Positions 36,272 to 44,999 of a stretch of 64,000 nt of DNA are shown here, in pieces. The notes under the pieces were generated by a model. The model saw only the letters and a program-made list of their open reading frames with translations. It was not told the DNA's origin and made no database searches. The stretch is from Lyngbya sp. PCC 8106 (GTDB taxonomy: Bacteria; Cyanobacteriota; Cyanobacteriia; Cyanobacteriales; Microcoleaceae), in the NCBI RefSeq assembly GCF_000169095.1, contig NZ_AAVU01000017.1:78077-142076 (forward strand), in the 5' to 3' direction. Within the stretch, counting starts at the first letter, position 1. The number at the start of each line of letters is the position of its first letter. Position numbers and translations under genes: made by a program.

Positions 36272-37033
36272 ATGAATGATTTATTTAATACAGAACTGTA
36301 TTTTACTTCCGAAAAAGATGAACTATTTGAGAAAGGAACCTGGCCTAAACCTTTTGTTTTTAATGAAGAAGTGGTGCGGGTTTTTGATGATATGGTTTCT
36401 CGTTCAGTTCCGCTTTATCGAGAAGTGGTTGCTTGTGCGGCGCATTGGAGTTTAGCCTATTATCAAGAAGGAACAAAAGTTATAGATATTGGTTGTTCTA
36501 CGGGAACTTTTTTAGAATTACTCGGACGTTTTTTAAAAGAACCTACAATTTTAGTGGGGATTGATAGTTCTCAAGCAATGTTAGAAAAAGCTGAAAATAA
36601 GTTAGCTGAAATATCAAAAATTCATCAAATTGAACTGATTTGTAATCAAGCAGAAAACTGTTCTTTTAATCAAAGTAGTGTAGTCGTTATGAACTATACT
36701 TTACAGTTTTTACCTCTGCATCAACGTCACAGGTTACTACAAAAAATTTATCAGGGTTTAGTTCCCGGTGGTTTACTCTTTCTCAGTGAAAAAATTCGTT
36801 CAGCTTCTCCCCAGTTTCAAGAAACAATTACCCTGCATTATGAAGCGTTTAAAACTCGCAATGGTTACGCCAAAAACGAAATTGAACGGAAAAAAGAAGC
36901 GCTGGAAAATGTGTTAATTCCGCTTACAGAAAATGAACAAATTCAAATGCTGCATGAAAGTGGCTTTGAACAGGTTGACTCTATTATTAAACTCCACAAC
37001 TTTATTTCGTTTGTGGCTTTAAAGTCTAAATAG
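36272..37033 (+). CDS. cmoA: carboxy-S-adenosyl-L-methionine synthase CmoA
   Basis: A 253-residue protein with E. coli CmoA features: RVFDDMVSRSVPLYREVV, VIDIGCSTGTFLELL, VVVMNYTLQFLPLHQRHRLL, LSEKIRSASP and the final HNFISFVALKSK. CmoA combines SAM and prephenate into carboxy-SAM, the donor used by CmoB. A conserved Arg equivalent to the carboxylate-binding residue is plausible in the RHRLL segment, but I cannot verify it. The gene continues the trhP-trmN6 unit; a minus-strand Uma2 gene separates it from cmoB. Confidence 0.93.
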   Translation: MNDLFNTELYFTSEKDELFEKGTWPKPFVFNEEVVRVFDDMVSRSVPLYREVVACAAHWSLAYYQEGTKVIDIGCSTGTFLELLGRFLKEPTILVGIDSSQAMLEKAENKLAEISKIHQIELICNQAENCSFNQSSVVVMNYTLQFLPLHQRHRLLQKIYQGLVPGGLLFLSEKIRSASPQFQETITLHYEAFKTRNGYAKNEIERKKEALENVLIPLTENEQIQMLHESGFEQVDSIIKLHNFISFVALKSK

Positions 37034-37036
37034 GGT

Positions 37037-37591
37037 TTAAGAAAATATCAACTGTTGAACTTCGATTAAAATATCGGGAAAAGGTAGAGGTGAAATTGTT
37101 CCTGTTGTTAAGGTCAATTCTTCAGTATAATTATCATGACTTTGATTTCTAAAGACTTTTAACTCTAATCCTTTTAGATTCACTACCCAATATTCCTGAA
37201 TTTTTGCTTCAGCATAGATAGATTTCTTTAAGCCCAAATCTTTCTCTAAGGAAGTGTTAGAAAATTCAATAATCCAAAAAATATTCTCGGGATAGGGATG
37301 ATGATTTAGGTATTCTTTACCCAAAGGTTGAATAATTGCAATATCGGGTTCGGGTTCAGAATTATTTGGTAATGTTATCGGATGACCTTCACTAATTTGA
37401 GCTTGAGTCCTTAGCTGTTCCCGCAAATAATCACCTACAGAGCGACTATAATAAGCATGAGGTTCTCTCTCAGGCGACATAACAACTAAATCTCCTCTTA
37501 ATAATTCTATCCGATCATCTTCTCGAATTGACCCTTTAGCGAGTGCTTCGTGATATCGGTCTAATGACCATTTAAACATTGTAACAGTCAT
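37037..37591 (-). CDS. Uma2 family (DUF820) putative endonuclease
   Basis: A 184-residue PD-(D/E)XK-like protein of the Uma2 family, greatly expanded in cyanobacteria. Motifs are RIELLRGDLVVMSPE, EPEPDIAII (acidic metal site), FWIIEFSNTSLEKDLGLKKSIYAEAKIQEYWVV with the catalytic E-x-S...D...K-x-x-x-Y-A, and a C-terminal LPFPDILIEV. It lies in opposite orientation inside the tRNA-modification set, its stop only three bases from the cmoA stop, so it was probably inserted between cmoA and cmoB. The physiological role of this family is not known. Confidence 0.9.
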   Translation of the reverse strand: MTVTMFKWSLDRYHEALAKGSIREDDRIELLRGDLVVMSPEREPHAYYSRSVGDYLREQLRTQAQISEGHPITLPNNSEPEPDIAIIQPLGKEYLNHHPYPENIFWIIEFSNTSLEKDLGLKKSIYAEAKIQEYWVVNLKGLELKVFRNQSHDNYTEELTLTTGTISPLPFPDILIEVQQLIFS

Positions 37592-37738
37592 CGTTTTTTC
37601 CTCAATACTTACTTTTTATTATGCAATATTTTCCTGAATTCTGTCTATATTATTTTATTTAATTTAGGTTTGATCAATTTTTTACTGTCAATTTAAGCTA
37701 AAATAAGAGGTAGTAATCTCCAACTCTCTTAAGCTTCA

Positions 37739-38722
37739 ATGTTAGATAAACAGATGGGCTATGTCGCGCCTGACTATCTTGAACAATACAATGATGATAT
37801 TGAATCTGAAACAATTTTAACAAGAAGACAGGAACAACAAGCAAAACGATTTGAAGCCAGAACCAAGCCTTATTATCAAGCGGTTCAAGCGGTGCAAGAT
37901 ATTCAAAGTAACGAGTTTGATTTTTCAGGTTCAGTGGTCAAAGTTGGTCAAGCAGATGAACTCTCTCCCGAACAACAGCAACGATTTAATCAAACCTTAA
38001 AAGCCTTTTGTCCATGGAAAAAAGGGCCATTTGAACTCTTTGGAACTCTCATCGATGCTGAATGGCGTTCGGATTGGAAATGGGAACGAATTTTACCCCA
38101 TATTCAACCATTAAAAGAGCGCAAAGTTGCAGATATTGGCTGTCATAATGGTTATTTTATGTTTAGAATGGCGCATCAAAAACCTGTTTGTGTGATTGGC
38201 TTTGAACCCTATGCTAAACACTTATGGAACTTTCAACTGGTGCAGAATATTGTCCGACAGGAAATGCTTCATTTTGAACTTTTGGGCGTTGAACATATTG
38301 ACCTTTATCCTGATTTTTTTGATACGATTTTCTGTTTGGGGATTTTGTATCATCATACTGACCCAGTAGGTTTACTGCGAAAACTGCACAAATCTCTGAA
38401 AAAAACAGGAGAAATTATTATTGATTGTCAGGGAATACCGGGAGATTTACCTGTAGCATTAACCCCTCAAAAACGTTATGCACAAGCGCGAGGGATTTGG
38501 TTTCTCCCGACTCAATCATGCTTGGAAAATTGGATGAATCGAGCAGGTTTTACCGATGTTAATTGTTTTTTTGCTGAACCCCTTTCAACGGAAGAACAAC
38601 GCCGTACAACTTGGGCAGATATTGATAGTTTATCTGAGTTTTTAGATCCAACAAATTCTTCATTAACAATAGAAGGTTATCCCGCTCCCTGGCGTTATTA
38701 TGTAATTGCTCACAAAGATTAA
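37739..38722 (+). CDS. cmoB: tRNA U34 carboxymethyltransferase CmoB
   Basis: A 327-residue protein of E. coli CmoB length. Signatures are CPWKKGPFELFGTLIDAEWRS (split here over the core), VADIGCHNGYFMFRM, GFEPYAKHLWNFQLVQ, LGILYHHTDPVGLL and a C-terminal TIEGYPAPWRYYVIA. CmoB transfers a carboxymethyl group from Cx-SAM to ho5U34, giving cmo5U34, which widens wobble reading. With TrhP and CmoA it completes the pathway. About 150 AT-rich bases upstream (37592-37738) suggest a promoter of its own. Confidence 0.95.
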   Translation: MLDKQMGYVAPDYLEQYNDDIESETILTRRQEQQAKRFEARTKPYYQAVQAVQDIQSNEFDFSGSVVKVGQADELSPEQQQRFNQTLKAFCPWKKGPFELFGTLIDAEWRSDWKWERILPHIQPLKERKVADIGCHNGYFMFRMAHQKPVCVIGFEPYAKHLWNFQLVQNIVRQEMLHFELLGVEHIDLYPDFFDTIFCLGILYHHTDPVGLLRKLHKSLKKTGEIIIDCQGIPGDLPVALTPQKRYAQARGIWFLPTQSCLENWMNRAGFTDVNCFFAEPLSTEEQRRTTWADIDSLSEFLDPTNSSLTIEGYPAPWRYYVIAHKD

Positions 38723-38733
38723 CTCGGTTGAAA

Positions 38734-39414
38734 ATGACATCATTTCCCCCATCAAAACAGTTGAACCTTGAGGTTTTGGGTCGCCTGTTTGAAAAGAGAA
38801 CCAATTCCTATAAATATTTGTTTTTTCTCTCAATTTTAAATCTTATCCATGAACAAAAAGTTAATTCTGTAAATTTATTGCTCTATCAAACCCTGACAGT
38901 GGAAATGTTAACGCTGAGTTGGTATCCTCATTTTTATTCTCGGCTTGCTTTCGGAACTCAAGACAAAATTTCCGAGATGTTAAACGGTTTTATTTATAGT
39001 AATTTTATCCAATTTAAACCGCCTCAAATATTAACTCAAAATGACCTTAACCAACTCCGAAAAAATTTGGTGTTATCTCCCTTAGACACTCTCACTTCCC
39101 AACTGATGCGATATGTTCCCTATCGTTTAATTCGACCTTTTTTTGAATTGGAACTATTCGGCGAAAAAGATGGTAAAATCAATCGCAAAATCCGAGAGTT
39201 AAGCGAGGATTATTTTGAAAGTAGAAAACCCTTGTATTGTTTCGATGTTGAAAATCGGGGAATTTTGATTCATCCCGAGTGGCAAAATTATCTGAGTACA
39301 AGCTATAATTTATTATGGGATTGGGCGTTTTGGGAATGGGTAGACTATTTACAAGTTTTTAATCCCCAAATTTCCGATATCGCCAGTCGGCTATTACCGC
39401 CACGAAACATTTAA
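38734..39414 (+). pseudogene. N-terminal part of an HNH-endonuclease-type protein, nuclease domain missing
   Basis: A 226-residue protein starting 11 bases after cmoB. The pattern LGRLFEKRTNSYKYLFFLSIL, LTVEMLTLSWYPHFYSRLAF, RYVPYRLIRPFFE, ESRKPLYCFD and ILIHPEWQNYLSTSYNLLWDWAFWEW is, from memory, the N-terminal domain of a family of HNH nucleases found in mobile and defence contexts. In those, an HNH module with H-x-L-P-W follows shortly after the LLPPR segment. Here the frame stops right after RLLPPRNI, and no HNH remnant is visible before the next gene. It is either a truncated gene or a free-standing recognition domain. Confidence 0.55.
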
Positions 39415-39451
39415 ACTCAAGTTATATCTTTTTTATCGAGCAAGATTTGCG

Positions 39452-40129
39452 ATGAAAACTCGTCGATGGTTCTGTTCTTTTCTCTTATTTTTCGCTACCA
39501 TTCAATTTACGATAGGTTGTAGTCAGGGATTGGATTCTGTTAAAAATATAGATGGGGGAGTTGGTGAACAAATAATCGTTTTAGGTGATAGTATTGCATC
39601 CGGATATGGTGTCGCAGAAGCCGAAGCTTTTCCGAATGTTCTGAGTCGTAAATTGGGTTTACCCATTCTCAATCAAGGTGTCGCTGGAGATACCACAGCA
39701 ATGGGATTAAATCGACTTCAAGGGGATGTAATATCCCAAAACCCTTGGTTGGTTATGGTTGAACTTGGCGGAAATGATTATCTTAGAAAAGTTCCTCTTG
39801 CTGAAACTGAAGAAAACTTACGACAAATTATTACTCAAATTCAACAACAGGGGGCGATTGTTGTTTTATTGGGAATTAACCCCGGTTTACTCAATGATCC
39901 TTACAAAGAAATGTTTGAAAAAGTTGCTCAAGAAACCCAAGCTTATCTAATTCCCCAAATCTTTAAAGGCGTTTTGGATAATCCCAAACATCGACAAGAT
40001 GATGTGATTCATCCGAATGCAGTTGGACAGGAAATATTAGCCAGTCGTGTTGCTGACGATTTGCGTCCGTTACTCAAAGAGGCAAAATGGCCAGCCAGTT
40101 TAATGAAATACAAATCCTCCACTGATTAA
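39452..40129 (+). CDS. SGNH/GDSL hydrolase lipoprotein (TesA-like arylesterase)
   Basis: A 225-residue protein with a lipoprotein signal (FATIQFTIGCSQG, lipobox Cys about 24). Block I is VLGDSIASGYGV with the nucleophile Ser, block II the Gly in LNQGVAGDTT, block III VMVELGGNDYLRKVP, block V DDVIHPNAVGQEI with the Asp-x-x-His pair. TesA-type enzymes cleave acyl thioesters and lysophospholipids. Membrane-anchored placement suggests periplasmic lipid or ester hydrolysis. It follows the HNH-less gene by 37 bases on the same strand. Confidence 0.9.
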   Translation: MKTRRWFCSFLLFFATIQFTIGCSQGLDSVKNIDGGVGEQIIVLGDSIASGYGVAEAEAFPNVLSRKLGLPILNQGVAGDTTAMGLNRLQGDVISQNPWLVMVELGGNDYLRKVPLAETEENLRQIITQIQQQGAIVVLLGINPGLLNDPYKEMFEKVAQETQAYLIPQIFKGVLDNPKHRQDDVIHPNAVGQEILASRVADDLRPLLKEAKWPASLMKYKSSTD

Positions 40130-40256
40130 ATACTGATAAAATTGCTTAAAGTTGATGTTCATAAGTTTTCGTTACCTAACAGTATGGATGATTATACTGT
40201 TAAAAGGTGGCGACCATGGCAGTTGTTGGAATCTTCGGGAAATAGTGGTTTAACTG

Positions 40257-40565
40257 ATGAGAGTTATTAGTCGTAAAGCATTGCGGAAATTATGGGAAAA
40301 ACACGCTGATGCCCAGTCTCCTCTGTTGCTTTGGTATGAACGTATTACCACTGACCAATTTACTTCATTGAATGACCTACGGCAAACTTTCCCCTCCGCA
40401 GACATTGTTGAGAACTTCACAGTCTTCAATATCGCTGGCAACCGCTATCGTCTCATCGCATACATTGACTATGAGTATAGAATGGTATTTATTCGATCAG
40501 TTCTAACTCACGCAGAATATAGTAAGGAGAAATGGAAAAATGACGAGTGGTTTAAAGACTCCTAG
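40257..40565 (+). CDS. higB: HigB-type mRNA interferase toxin
   Basis: A 102-residue RelE-fold toxin of the HigB (DUF6794/pfam HigB_toxin) type. Key segments are RKALRKLWEKHADAQSPLLLWY, TFPSADIVENFTVFNIAGNRYRLIAYIDY and FIRSVLTHAEYSKEKWK, with the typical YRL and H-A-E-Y residues. HigB toxins cut mRNA at the ribosome. The downstream antitoxin frame overlaps it by 26 bases, as in higBA operons. All conserved segments look intact, so the toxin is potentially active. Confidence 0.87.
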   Translation: MRVISRKALRKLWEKHADAQSPLLLWYERITTDQFTSLNDLRQTFPSADIVENFTVFNIAGNRYRLIAYIDYEYRMVFIRSVLTHAEYSKEKWKNDEWFKDS

Positions 40566-40755
40566 CCGTTACTACTTAGAACTTATCATCGCATTCCCCC
40601 CTCGCCCAATAACCAATGAACTTGAATACGAAGCCACGCAAGCACAAATTAATAAAATTTTAGACAAGCCCCAATTAAACTCGGACGATCGCGCCTATCT
40701 AAAAATTCTTGGTCTGACCATCTACGACTATGAAGAACAAACCGAATCCTTTTGA
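40540..40755 (+). CDS. HigA-type antitoxin lacking its HTH domain
   Basis: A 71-residue protein matching the N-terminal dimerisation region of HigA antitoxins (YxxLIxxFPPRPI, NELEYEATQAQINKILDKPQLNSDDR as a helical segment, then IYDYEE). Full-length HigA has a further ~60-residue XRE helix-turn-helix after the YE(D/E) segment. Here a TGA stops the frame and none of the other frames before 40801 shows an HTH. It may still neutralise HigB but could not repress the operon by DNA binding. Confidence 0.65.
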   Translation: MTSGLKTPSRYYLELIIAFPPRPITNELEYEATQAQINKILDKPQLNSDDRAYLKILGLTIYDYEEQTESF

Positions 40756-40800
40756 AATTATTGCAAAATGAGCATATCTGAATGCCAAATACAAAGCCTT

Positions 40801-41694
40801 TTAAGAACGATTAATTAAATTTTTTAACTCTTTTAAAAAGGCGGGTTGTTGGGTGGTTGTGGGTGGATGAGTGAGGAGTCCTTGAGTCGGACTAAATAGA
40901 AAGGCTAGGGTAAATAATCCCGATGCAACTAACACAATAGCAGGGCCAGAAGGAAGGTTAAAATAGTAGCTGAGATACATTCCGCTAATACTCGAAAGTA
41001 CCCCAACTCCTACCCCACAAAACATCATATGATGTAAACGACTAACGAGTAAATAAGCAGTCCCCGCTGGAGTAATTAACAGCGATAAAACTAACACCAC
41101 CCCAACGGCTTTTAAACTAGCGACAATGGTTAAGGCGATTAACACCATTAACCCAAAATTAAGTAAGTTTACAGGTAAACCAACGGCTTCTGCACCCAAA
41201 GGATCAAAGGTATAAAACAGTAGTTCTTTATAGATTAAAACGACAATTAAAATCACAATTACCGCAATAATTGCAGTATCTCGAACCTCTCCCAATGTTA
41301 CGCCAAGAATATTACCAAACAAGAAATGATTGAGGTCTATTTTGTTGTCTTTTTGAATAATAGTAATTAACGTAATTCCCAAGGCAAAAAAGGCAGAGAA
41401 AACAATTCCCATCGCCGCATCTTCTTTAATATTACTGCGAGTCCGAATTAAATTAATAAAAACGGTACTAATCACCCCCGCAATAAATGCACCAATAAAA
41501 ATATTCGCACCCACAATATAGGCAATAGCTAATCCTGGTAAGACAGAATGACTAATCGCATCCCCCAATAAAGCCAGCCGTTGTACCATCAAATAACTAC
41601 CAACAACCGCACAAATTAAACCCACTAAAATCGCAACAATCAAAGATCGTTGCATGAAACTATATTTTAAAGGTTCTACTAAAATATCCCACAT
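40801..41694 (-). CDS. zinc/manganese ABC transporter permease
   Basis: A 297-residue membrane protein of the ABC-3 (ZnuB/MntB/TroC) family with about eight to nine hydrophobic helices. Signatures are QRSLIVAILVGLICAVVGSY, LLGDAISHSVLPGLAIAY (coupling motif) and VGVVLVLSLLITPAGTAYLL. It forms the channel of a divalent metal importer with the ATPase encoded just upstream (35-base gap). It ends convergent with the higBA locus. Confidence 0.93.
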   Translation of the reverse strand: MWDILVEPLKYSFMQRSLIVAILVGLICAVVGSYLMVQRLALLGDAISHSVLPGLAIAYIVGANIFIGAFIAGVISTVFINLIRTRSNIKEDAAMGIVFSAFFALGITLITIIQKDNKIDLNHFLFGNILGVTLGEVRDTAIIAVIVILIVVLIYKELLFYTFDPLGAEAVGLPVNLLNFGLMVLIALTIVASLKAVGVVLVLSLLITPAGTAYLLVSRLHHMMFCGVGVGVLSSISGMYLSYYFNLPSGPAIVLVASGLFTLAFLFSPTQGLLTHPPTTTQQPAFLKELKNLINRS

Positions 41695-41729
41695 CTGATT
41701 TCACTAACTTTCAGCTACTCCTTTTAAAC

Positions 41730-42530
41730 TTAAGCTGCATTTCCCGAAAAGAACATTACCTTTCCGCCATAAGCCTGGTTTAAGTTTTCTTCTTGAAGAA
41801 CCTGTTGACGGCGACCCGCAGCAATCAGTTCTTTATTAAGCAAAATGATATCATCAAAATTAGTAATTGATTCTCCTAAATCGTGATTAATCACTAATAC
41901 TAATTTACCTGAATCTGCCAAATCCCGAAATATTTTAAAAATAATATTCTCGGTTTTTTGATCAATCCCGACAAACGGTTCATCAAAACAAAAAATCTCT
42001 GCTTCTTGGGCTAGACTTCGTGCTAAAAATACACGCTGTTGTTGACCCCCCGATAATTGACCAATCGGACGATTTTTATAAGCAGTCATTCCGACTCTTT
42101 CTAACGCCTCCGCCACTCGACGATGACTCACGGTAGAAAAGCGATGAAACCACCCCGTTTTACGAATTCTTCCCATCATTACCACATCCCAAACTGTCGC
42201 CGGATAAGTCCAGTCAATTTGCGATCGCTGAGGAACATAAGCCACGCGCTGACGTTGTTGACTCAGGGGTTGACTTCCGTATAAAACCGGATCACCCGTC
42301 GCCGGAATTAACCCTAACATCGCCTTCATTAGTGTACTTTTACCCGCTCCGTTGGGGCCAATAATTCCAGTTAGACGTCCGGGTTTGATCTCCAGAGAAA
42401 TATCTCGCAACGCCTCAACGCCTCGATATTGAACGCTGATGTTATTTACCGTAATTCTCGGAATCCCCATAGAGACAGATTCCAGTTGAGCAGAATTAAC
42501 GCTATTGTCAAAGAATCGTAGGGTGTCCAT
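41730..42530 (-). CDS. zinc/manganese ABC transporter ATP-binding protein
   Basis: A 266-residue ATPase. It has Walker A GIIGPNGAGKSTLMKA, Q-loop YVPQRSQIDWTYP typical of Mn/Zn importers, signature LSGGQQQRVFLARSLA, Walker B EIFCFDEPFVGID and switch His in LVINHDLGES. It powers the permease encoded next and is divergent from the binding-protein gene. An internal ATG (MGIPRITVNN, about residue 22) is a possible later start, since homologues begin near that strand. Confidence 0.95.
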   Translation of the reverse strand: MDTLRFFDNSVNSAQLESVSMGIPRITVNNISVQYRGVEALRDISLEIKPGRLTGIIGPNGAGKSTLMKAMLGLIPATGDPVLYGSQPLSQQRQRVAYVPQRSQIDWTYPATVWDVVMMGRIRKTGWFHRFSTVSHRRVAEALERVGMTAYKNRPIGQLSGGQQQRVFLARSLAQEAEIFCFDEPFVGIDQKTENIIFKIFRDLADSGKLVLVINHDLGESITNFDDIILLNKELIAAGRRQQVLQEENLNQAYGGKVMFFSGNAA

Positions 42531-42606
42531 CGCTTGATTATTTGTCGCTACAGTCTATAGAGTATCACAAAATGAAAGAATTATGAAATAATAAATGAAA
42601 AGAATA

Positions 42607-42619
42607 TGAAAATCATTCA
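42607..42619 (+). promoter_or_regulatory. candidate metal-regulator operator
   Basis: TGAAAATCATTCA, an inverted repeat TGAA-N5-TTCA, lies in the 104-base divergent region just before the substrate-binding protein gene. It resembles cyanobacterial Zur/Fur boxes (TGATAATNATTATCA) only partially. ATGAAA motifs are repeated across the same interval. Confidence 0.35.
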
Positions 42620-42634
42620 AAAGAGAGGTTAAAC

Positions 42635-43591
42635 GTGGGTATTGATCAGGCTTTAAACTCTGTCTTAAGGCTGACGACAGTAGGAATTATCTTGGGAACT
42701 CTATTAAGTAGTTGTACCCAAGATGTTGCAAATAATCCCGATAATGATCAACCCAAAGTGGTTTCAACCAGTACGATTATTGCGGATTTAACTGAAACCG
42801 TTGGCGGTGATGAAATTGAACATCAAGGAATATTAGAACCCGGTGCCGATCCTCATGTTTATGAACCTGTTCCTCAAGATAGTATTGCTTTTGAAGAAGC
42901 AGATTTAATCTTTTATAATGGCTACAATTTGGAACCCGGATTAATTAAGTTAATGAATGCGGCGGGAGTGGGTGCAAAAAAAGTTGCAGTTGGGGAAATT
43001 TCCTCACCTTTAGAGATGGAATATAAAGGACAAACTGAACCAGACCCCCACGTTTGGGGAAATGTAGAAAATGTTATAATTATGGTGAATAAGATTCGAG
43101 ATAATTTAATCGAACTCTCGCCCGAAGATCAAGAAATTTTTACTCAAAATGCAGCTCAACTGATCCAAGACTTACAACAACTCAATACTTGGATTACCCA
43201 ACAAATTGTTACAATTCCTGAAAACCAACGCCGATTAGTGACAACTCACGATGCGTTTCAATATTATGCGCGTGCTTATGGTTTAGAGATAACCGGAACT
43301 TTAATTGGGATTAGTACCGAAGAACAACCGAGCGCCCAAACGGTGAGTCAGTTAGCCGATTCGATTCGCAAAAGTAAAGTTCCAGCGATTTTTGCAGAAA
43401 CCACAATTAACCCCAAATTAATCACAACTGTCGCCCAAGAAGCAGGAGTTAAATTAGCCCCAACTGAACTTTATTCCGATTCTATTGGTGCGCCCGGAAG
43501 TGAGGGCGATAGTTATGTTAAAATGTTAGTATCAAATACCGAAACTATTGTGAATGCTTTAGGGGGAAAAGTAACCGCTTTTCAACCGTAG
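42635..43591 (+). CDS. metal ABC transporter substrate-binding lipoprotein (Zn/Mn)
   Basis: A 318-residue cluster A-I binding protein with a lipoprotein signal (GTLLSSCTQD, Cys about 27). Metal ligands by alignment are the His in GADPHVYEPVP, the His in EPDPHVWGNV, the His in RLVTTHDAFQYYA and a late Asp near LYSDSIGAPGSEGDSY. The third ligand is His, as in TroA/ZnuA, where typical MntC/PsaA proteins have Glu. There is no His-rich loop of ZnuA type. I therefore call it Zn/Mn without choosing. It is divergent from its ATPase and permease genes, as in many cyanobacteria. The start is GTG. Confidence 0.92.
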   Translation: MGIDQALNSVLRLTTVGIILGTLLSSCTQDVANNPDNDQPKVVSTSTIIADLTETVGGDEIEHQGILEPGADPHVYEPVPQDSIAFEEADLIFYNGYNLEPGLIKLMNAAGVGAKKVAVGEISSPLEMEYKGQTEPDPHVWGNVENVIIMVNKIRDNLIELSPEDQEIFTQNAAQLIQDLQQLNTWITQQIVTIPENQRRLVTTHDAFQYYARAYGLEITGTLIGISTEEQPSAQTVSQLADSIRKSKVPAIFAETTINPKLITTVAQEAGVKLAPTELYSDSIGAPGSEGDSYVKMLVSNTETIVNALGGKVTAFQP

Positions 43592-43690
43592 GGTGGATGA
43601 CATAAATTAACCAAAAATCCCATTTAAGTAGGGTGTGTGACAGAAGTTTACCAAGAATCCTAACAATTGAATTCAAGGTTGTCACCCACC
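43588..43690. repeat. imperfect direct repeats with inverted copy
   Basis: GTAGGGTGGATGACATAAA (43589 on) is echoed 37 bases later by GTAGGGTGTGTGACAGAAG, each followed by TTaACCAA(A/G)AATCC. A complementary GTCACCCACCC lies at 43681-43691, so a long imperfect stem can form. It sits between convergent genes. Confidence 0.6.
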
Positions 43691-43712
43691 CAAAAATTAT
43701 TAACCGGACAAT

Positions 43713-44999
43713 TTACGGATACAACCCTCGATCGGTTAACGCCTGTGCCACACGACCCACTCCCAAAGTATAAGCCGCCAAACGCATAGAAACGCCCTGT
43801 TTTTGTGAACGTTCACTAACTCGATGATAAGCGTGTACCATCAATTTTTCCATTTCTCGGTTCACTCGTTTTTCATCCCAAAAAACATAGGATTGACCTT
43901 GCACCCATTCTAAATAACTCACAACCACACCCCCCGCATTGGCGAGAATATCGGGTAACACCATCACGCCTTTTGTTTCTAGCATTTGATCAGCGATTAA
44001 CGTAATCGGTGCGTTAGCTGCTTCTACGACAATTTTTGCTTGAATTTGAGCCGCATTTTCTTCAGTAATTTGATCTTCCAATGCTGCTGGAATCAAAACT
44101 TCACAAGGTAAAGTCAATAATTCTGCATTAGAAATCATTTCACCGCCTGAAAATCCGGCAATGCTATAATTATTTTCAACAACATACTGTTGAAGTGCGG
44201 GAATATCTAATCCCTGTTCGTTAAAAATTCCACCTGAAACATCAGAAACCGCTAATATTTTAGCACCCGCTTCATGGAACAGTTGTGCTGCTGCCGCTCC
44301 GACTTTTCCGAAGCCTTGAATGACAATCTTAACGCCTTTTAAACGGCGATTTTGTTCAAGTAAAGCCTCCCGCACAGCAATCATTACGCCGCGTCCTGTG
44401 GCTAAATCTCGCCCTTTAGAACCGCCAATTGACAAGGGTTTTCCTGTGACAACACCTGGAATTGCCCGACCCATATTCATAGAATAAGTATCCATCATCC
44501 AAGCCATTTCTCTCGATGAGGTGCCAATATCGGGGGCGGGAATATCTAACTCAGGGCCGATATCTTTAATGAGTTCACTCACATACCGACGGGTAATCCG
44601 TTCGAGTTCACCTAAACTATAATGACTGGGATTAATAGCAATTCCGCCTTTTGCACCCCCATAAGGAATTCCTAATAAGGCGCATTTCCACGTCATTAAC
44701 ATCGCCAGGGCAGATAATTCTTGTAAACTAACGCCTGGATGATAACGAGTTCCGCCTTTGTAGGGGCCAAGAACATCACAATGTTGCACCCGATGTCCGG
44801 CGAGGACTTTGACTTGGCCGTTATCAAGTTTAACGGGAATGGAAACGGTGACAACTTTGCGGGGTTGTTCGAGGATGACGATTACATTTGGATCGATTTG
44901 GAGTTCGTCTGCGGCTTGTTGCAAATAGCTACAGGTGCGATCAAAAGGGCAAATGTAGGCAGGTGTCGGTGCCGCAGGTGCTTGTAGTGATGAAACCAT
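43713..44999 (-). CDS. gdhA: glutamate dehydrogenase (Glu/Leu/Phe/Val family)
   Basis: A 428-residue hexameric-type dehydrogenase. It has the catalytic Lys segment PYGGAKGGIAINPSHY, GPELDIPAPDIGTSSREM, Rossmann loop VIQGFGKVGAAAAQLF and EAANAPIT. It interconverts 2-oxoglutarate plus ammonium and glutamate. An acidic residue at the end of the second Rossmann strand (VSD) leans to NAD or dual specificity, but this is uncertain. A perfect NtcA-type palindrome lies about 195 bases upstream, suggesting nitrogen control. Confidence 0.95.
   Translation of the reverse strand: MVSSLQAPAAPTPAYICPFDRTCSYLQQAADELQIDPNVIVILEQPRKVVTVSIPVKLDNGQVKVLAGHRVQHCDVLGPYKGGTRYHPGVSLQELSALAMLMTWKCALLGIPYGGAKGGIAINPSHYSLGELERITRRYVSELIKDIGPELDIPAPDIGTSSREMAWMMDTYSMNMGRAIPGVVTGKPLSIGGSKGRDLATGRGVMIAVREALLEQNRRLKGVKIVIQGFGKVGAAAAQLFHEAGAKILAVSDVSGGIFNEQGLDIPALQQYVVENNYSIAGFSGGEMISNAELLTLPCEVLIPAALEDQITEENAAQIQAKIVVEAANAPITLIADQMLETKGVMVLPDILANAGGVVVSYLEWVQGQSYVFWDEKRVNREMEKLMVHAYHRVSERSQKQGVSMRLAAYTLGVGRVAQALTDRGLYP

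Noticed and set aside
40184..40270. 28-codon frame just before and overlapping higB (MDDYTVKRWRPW...)
   Set aside because: Too short, no ribosome site and no recognised family; possibly a leader or relic.
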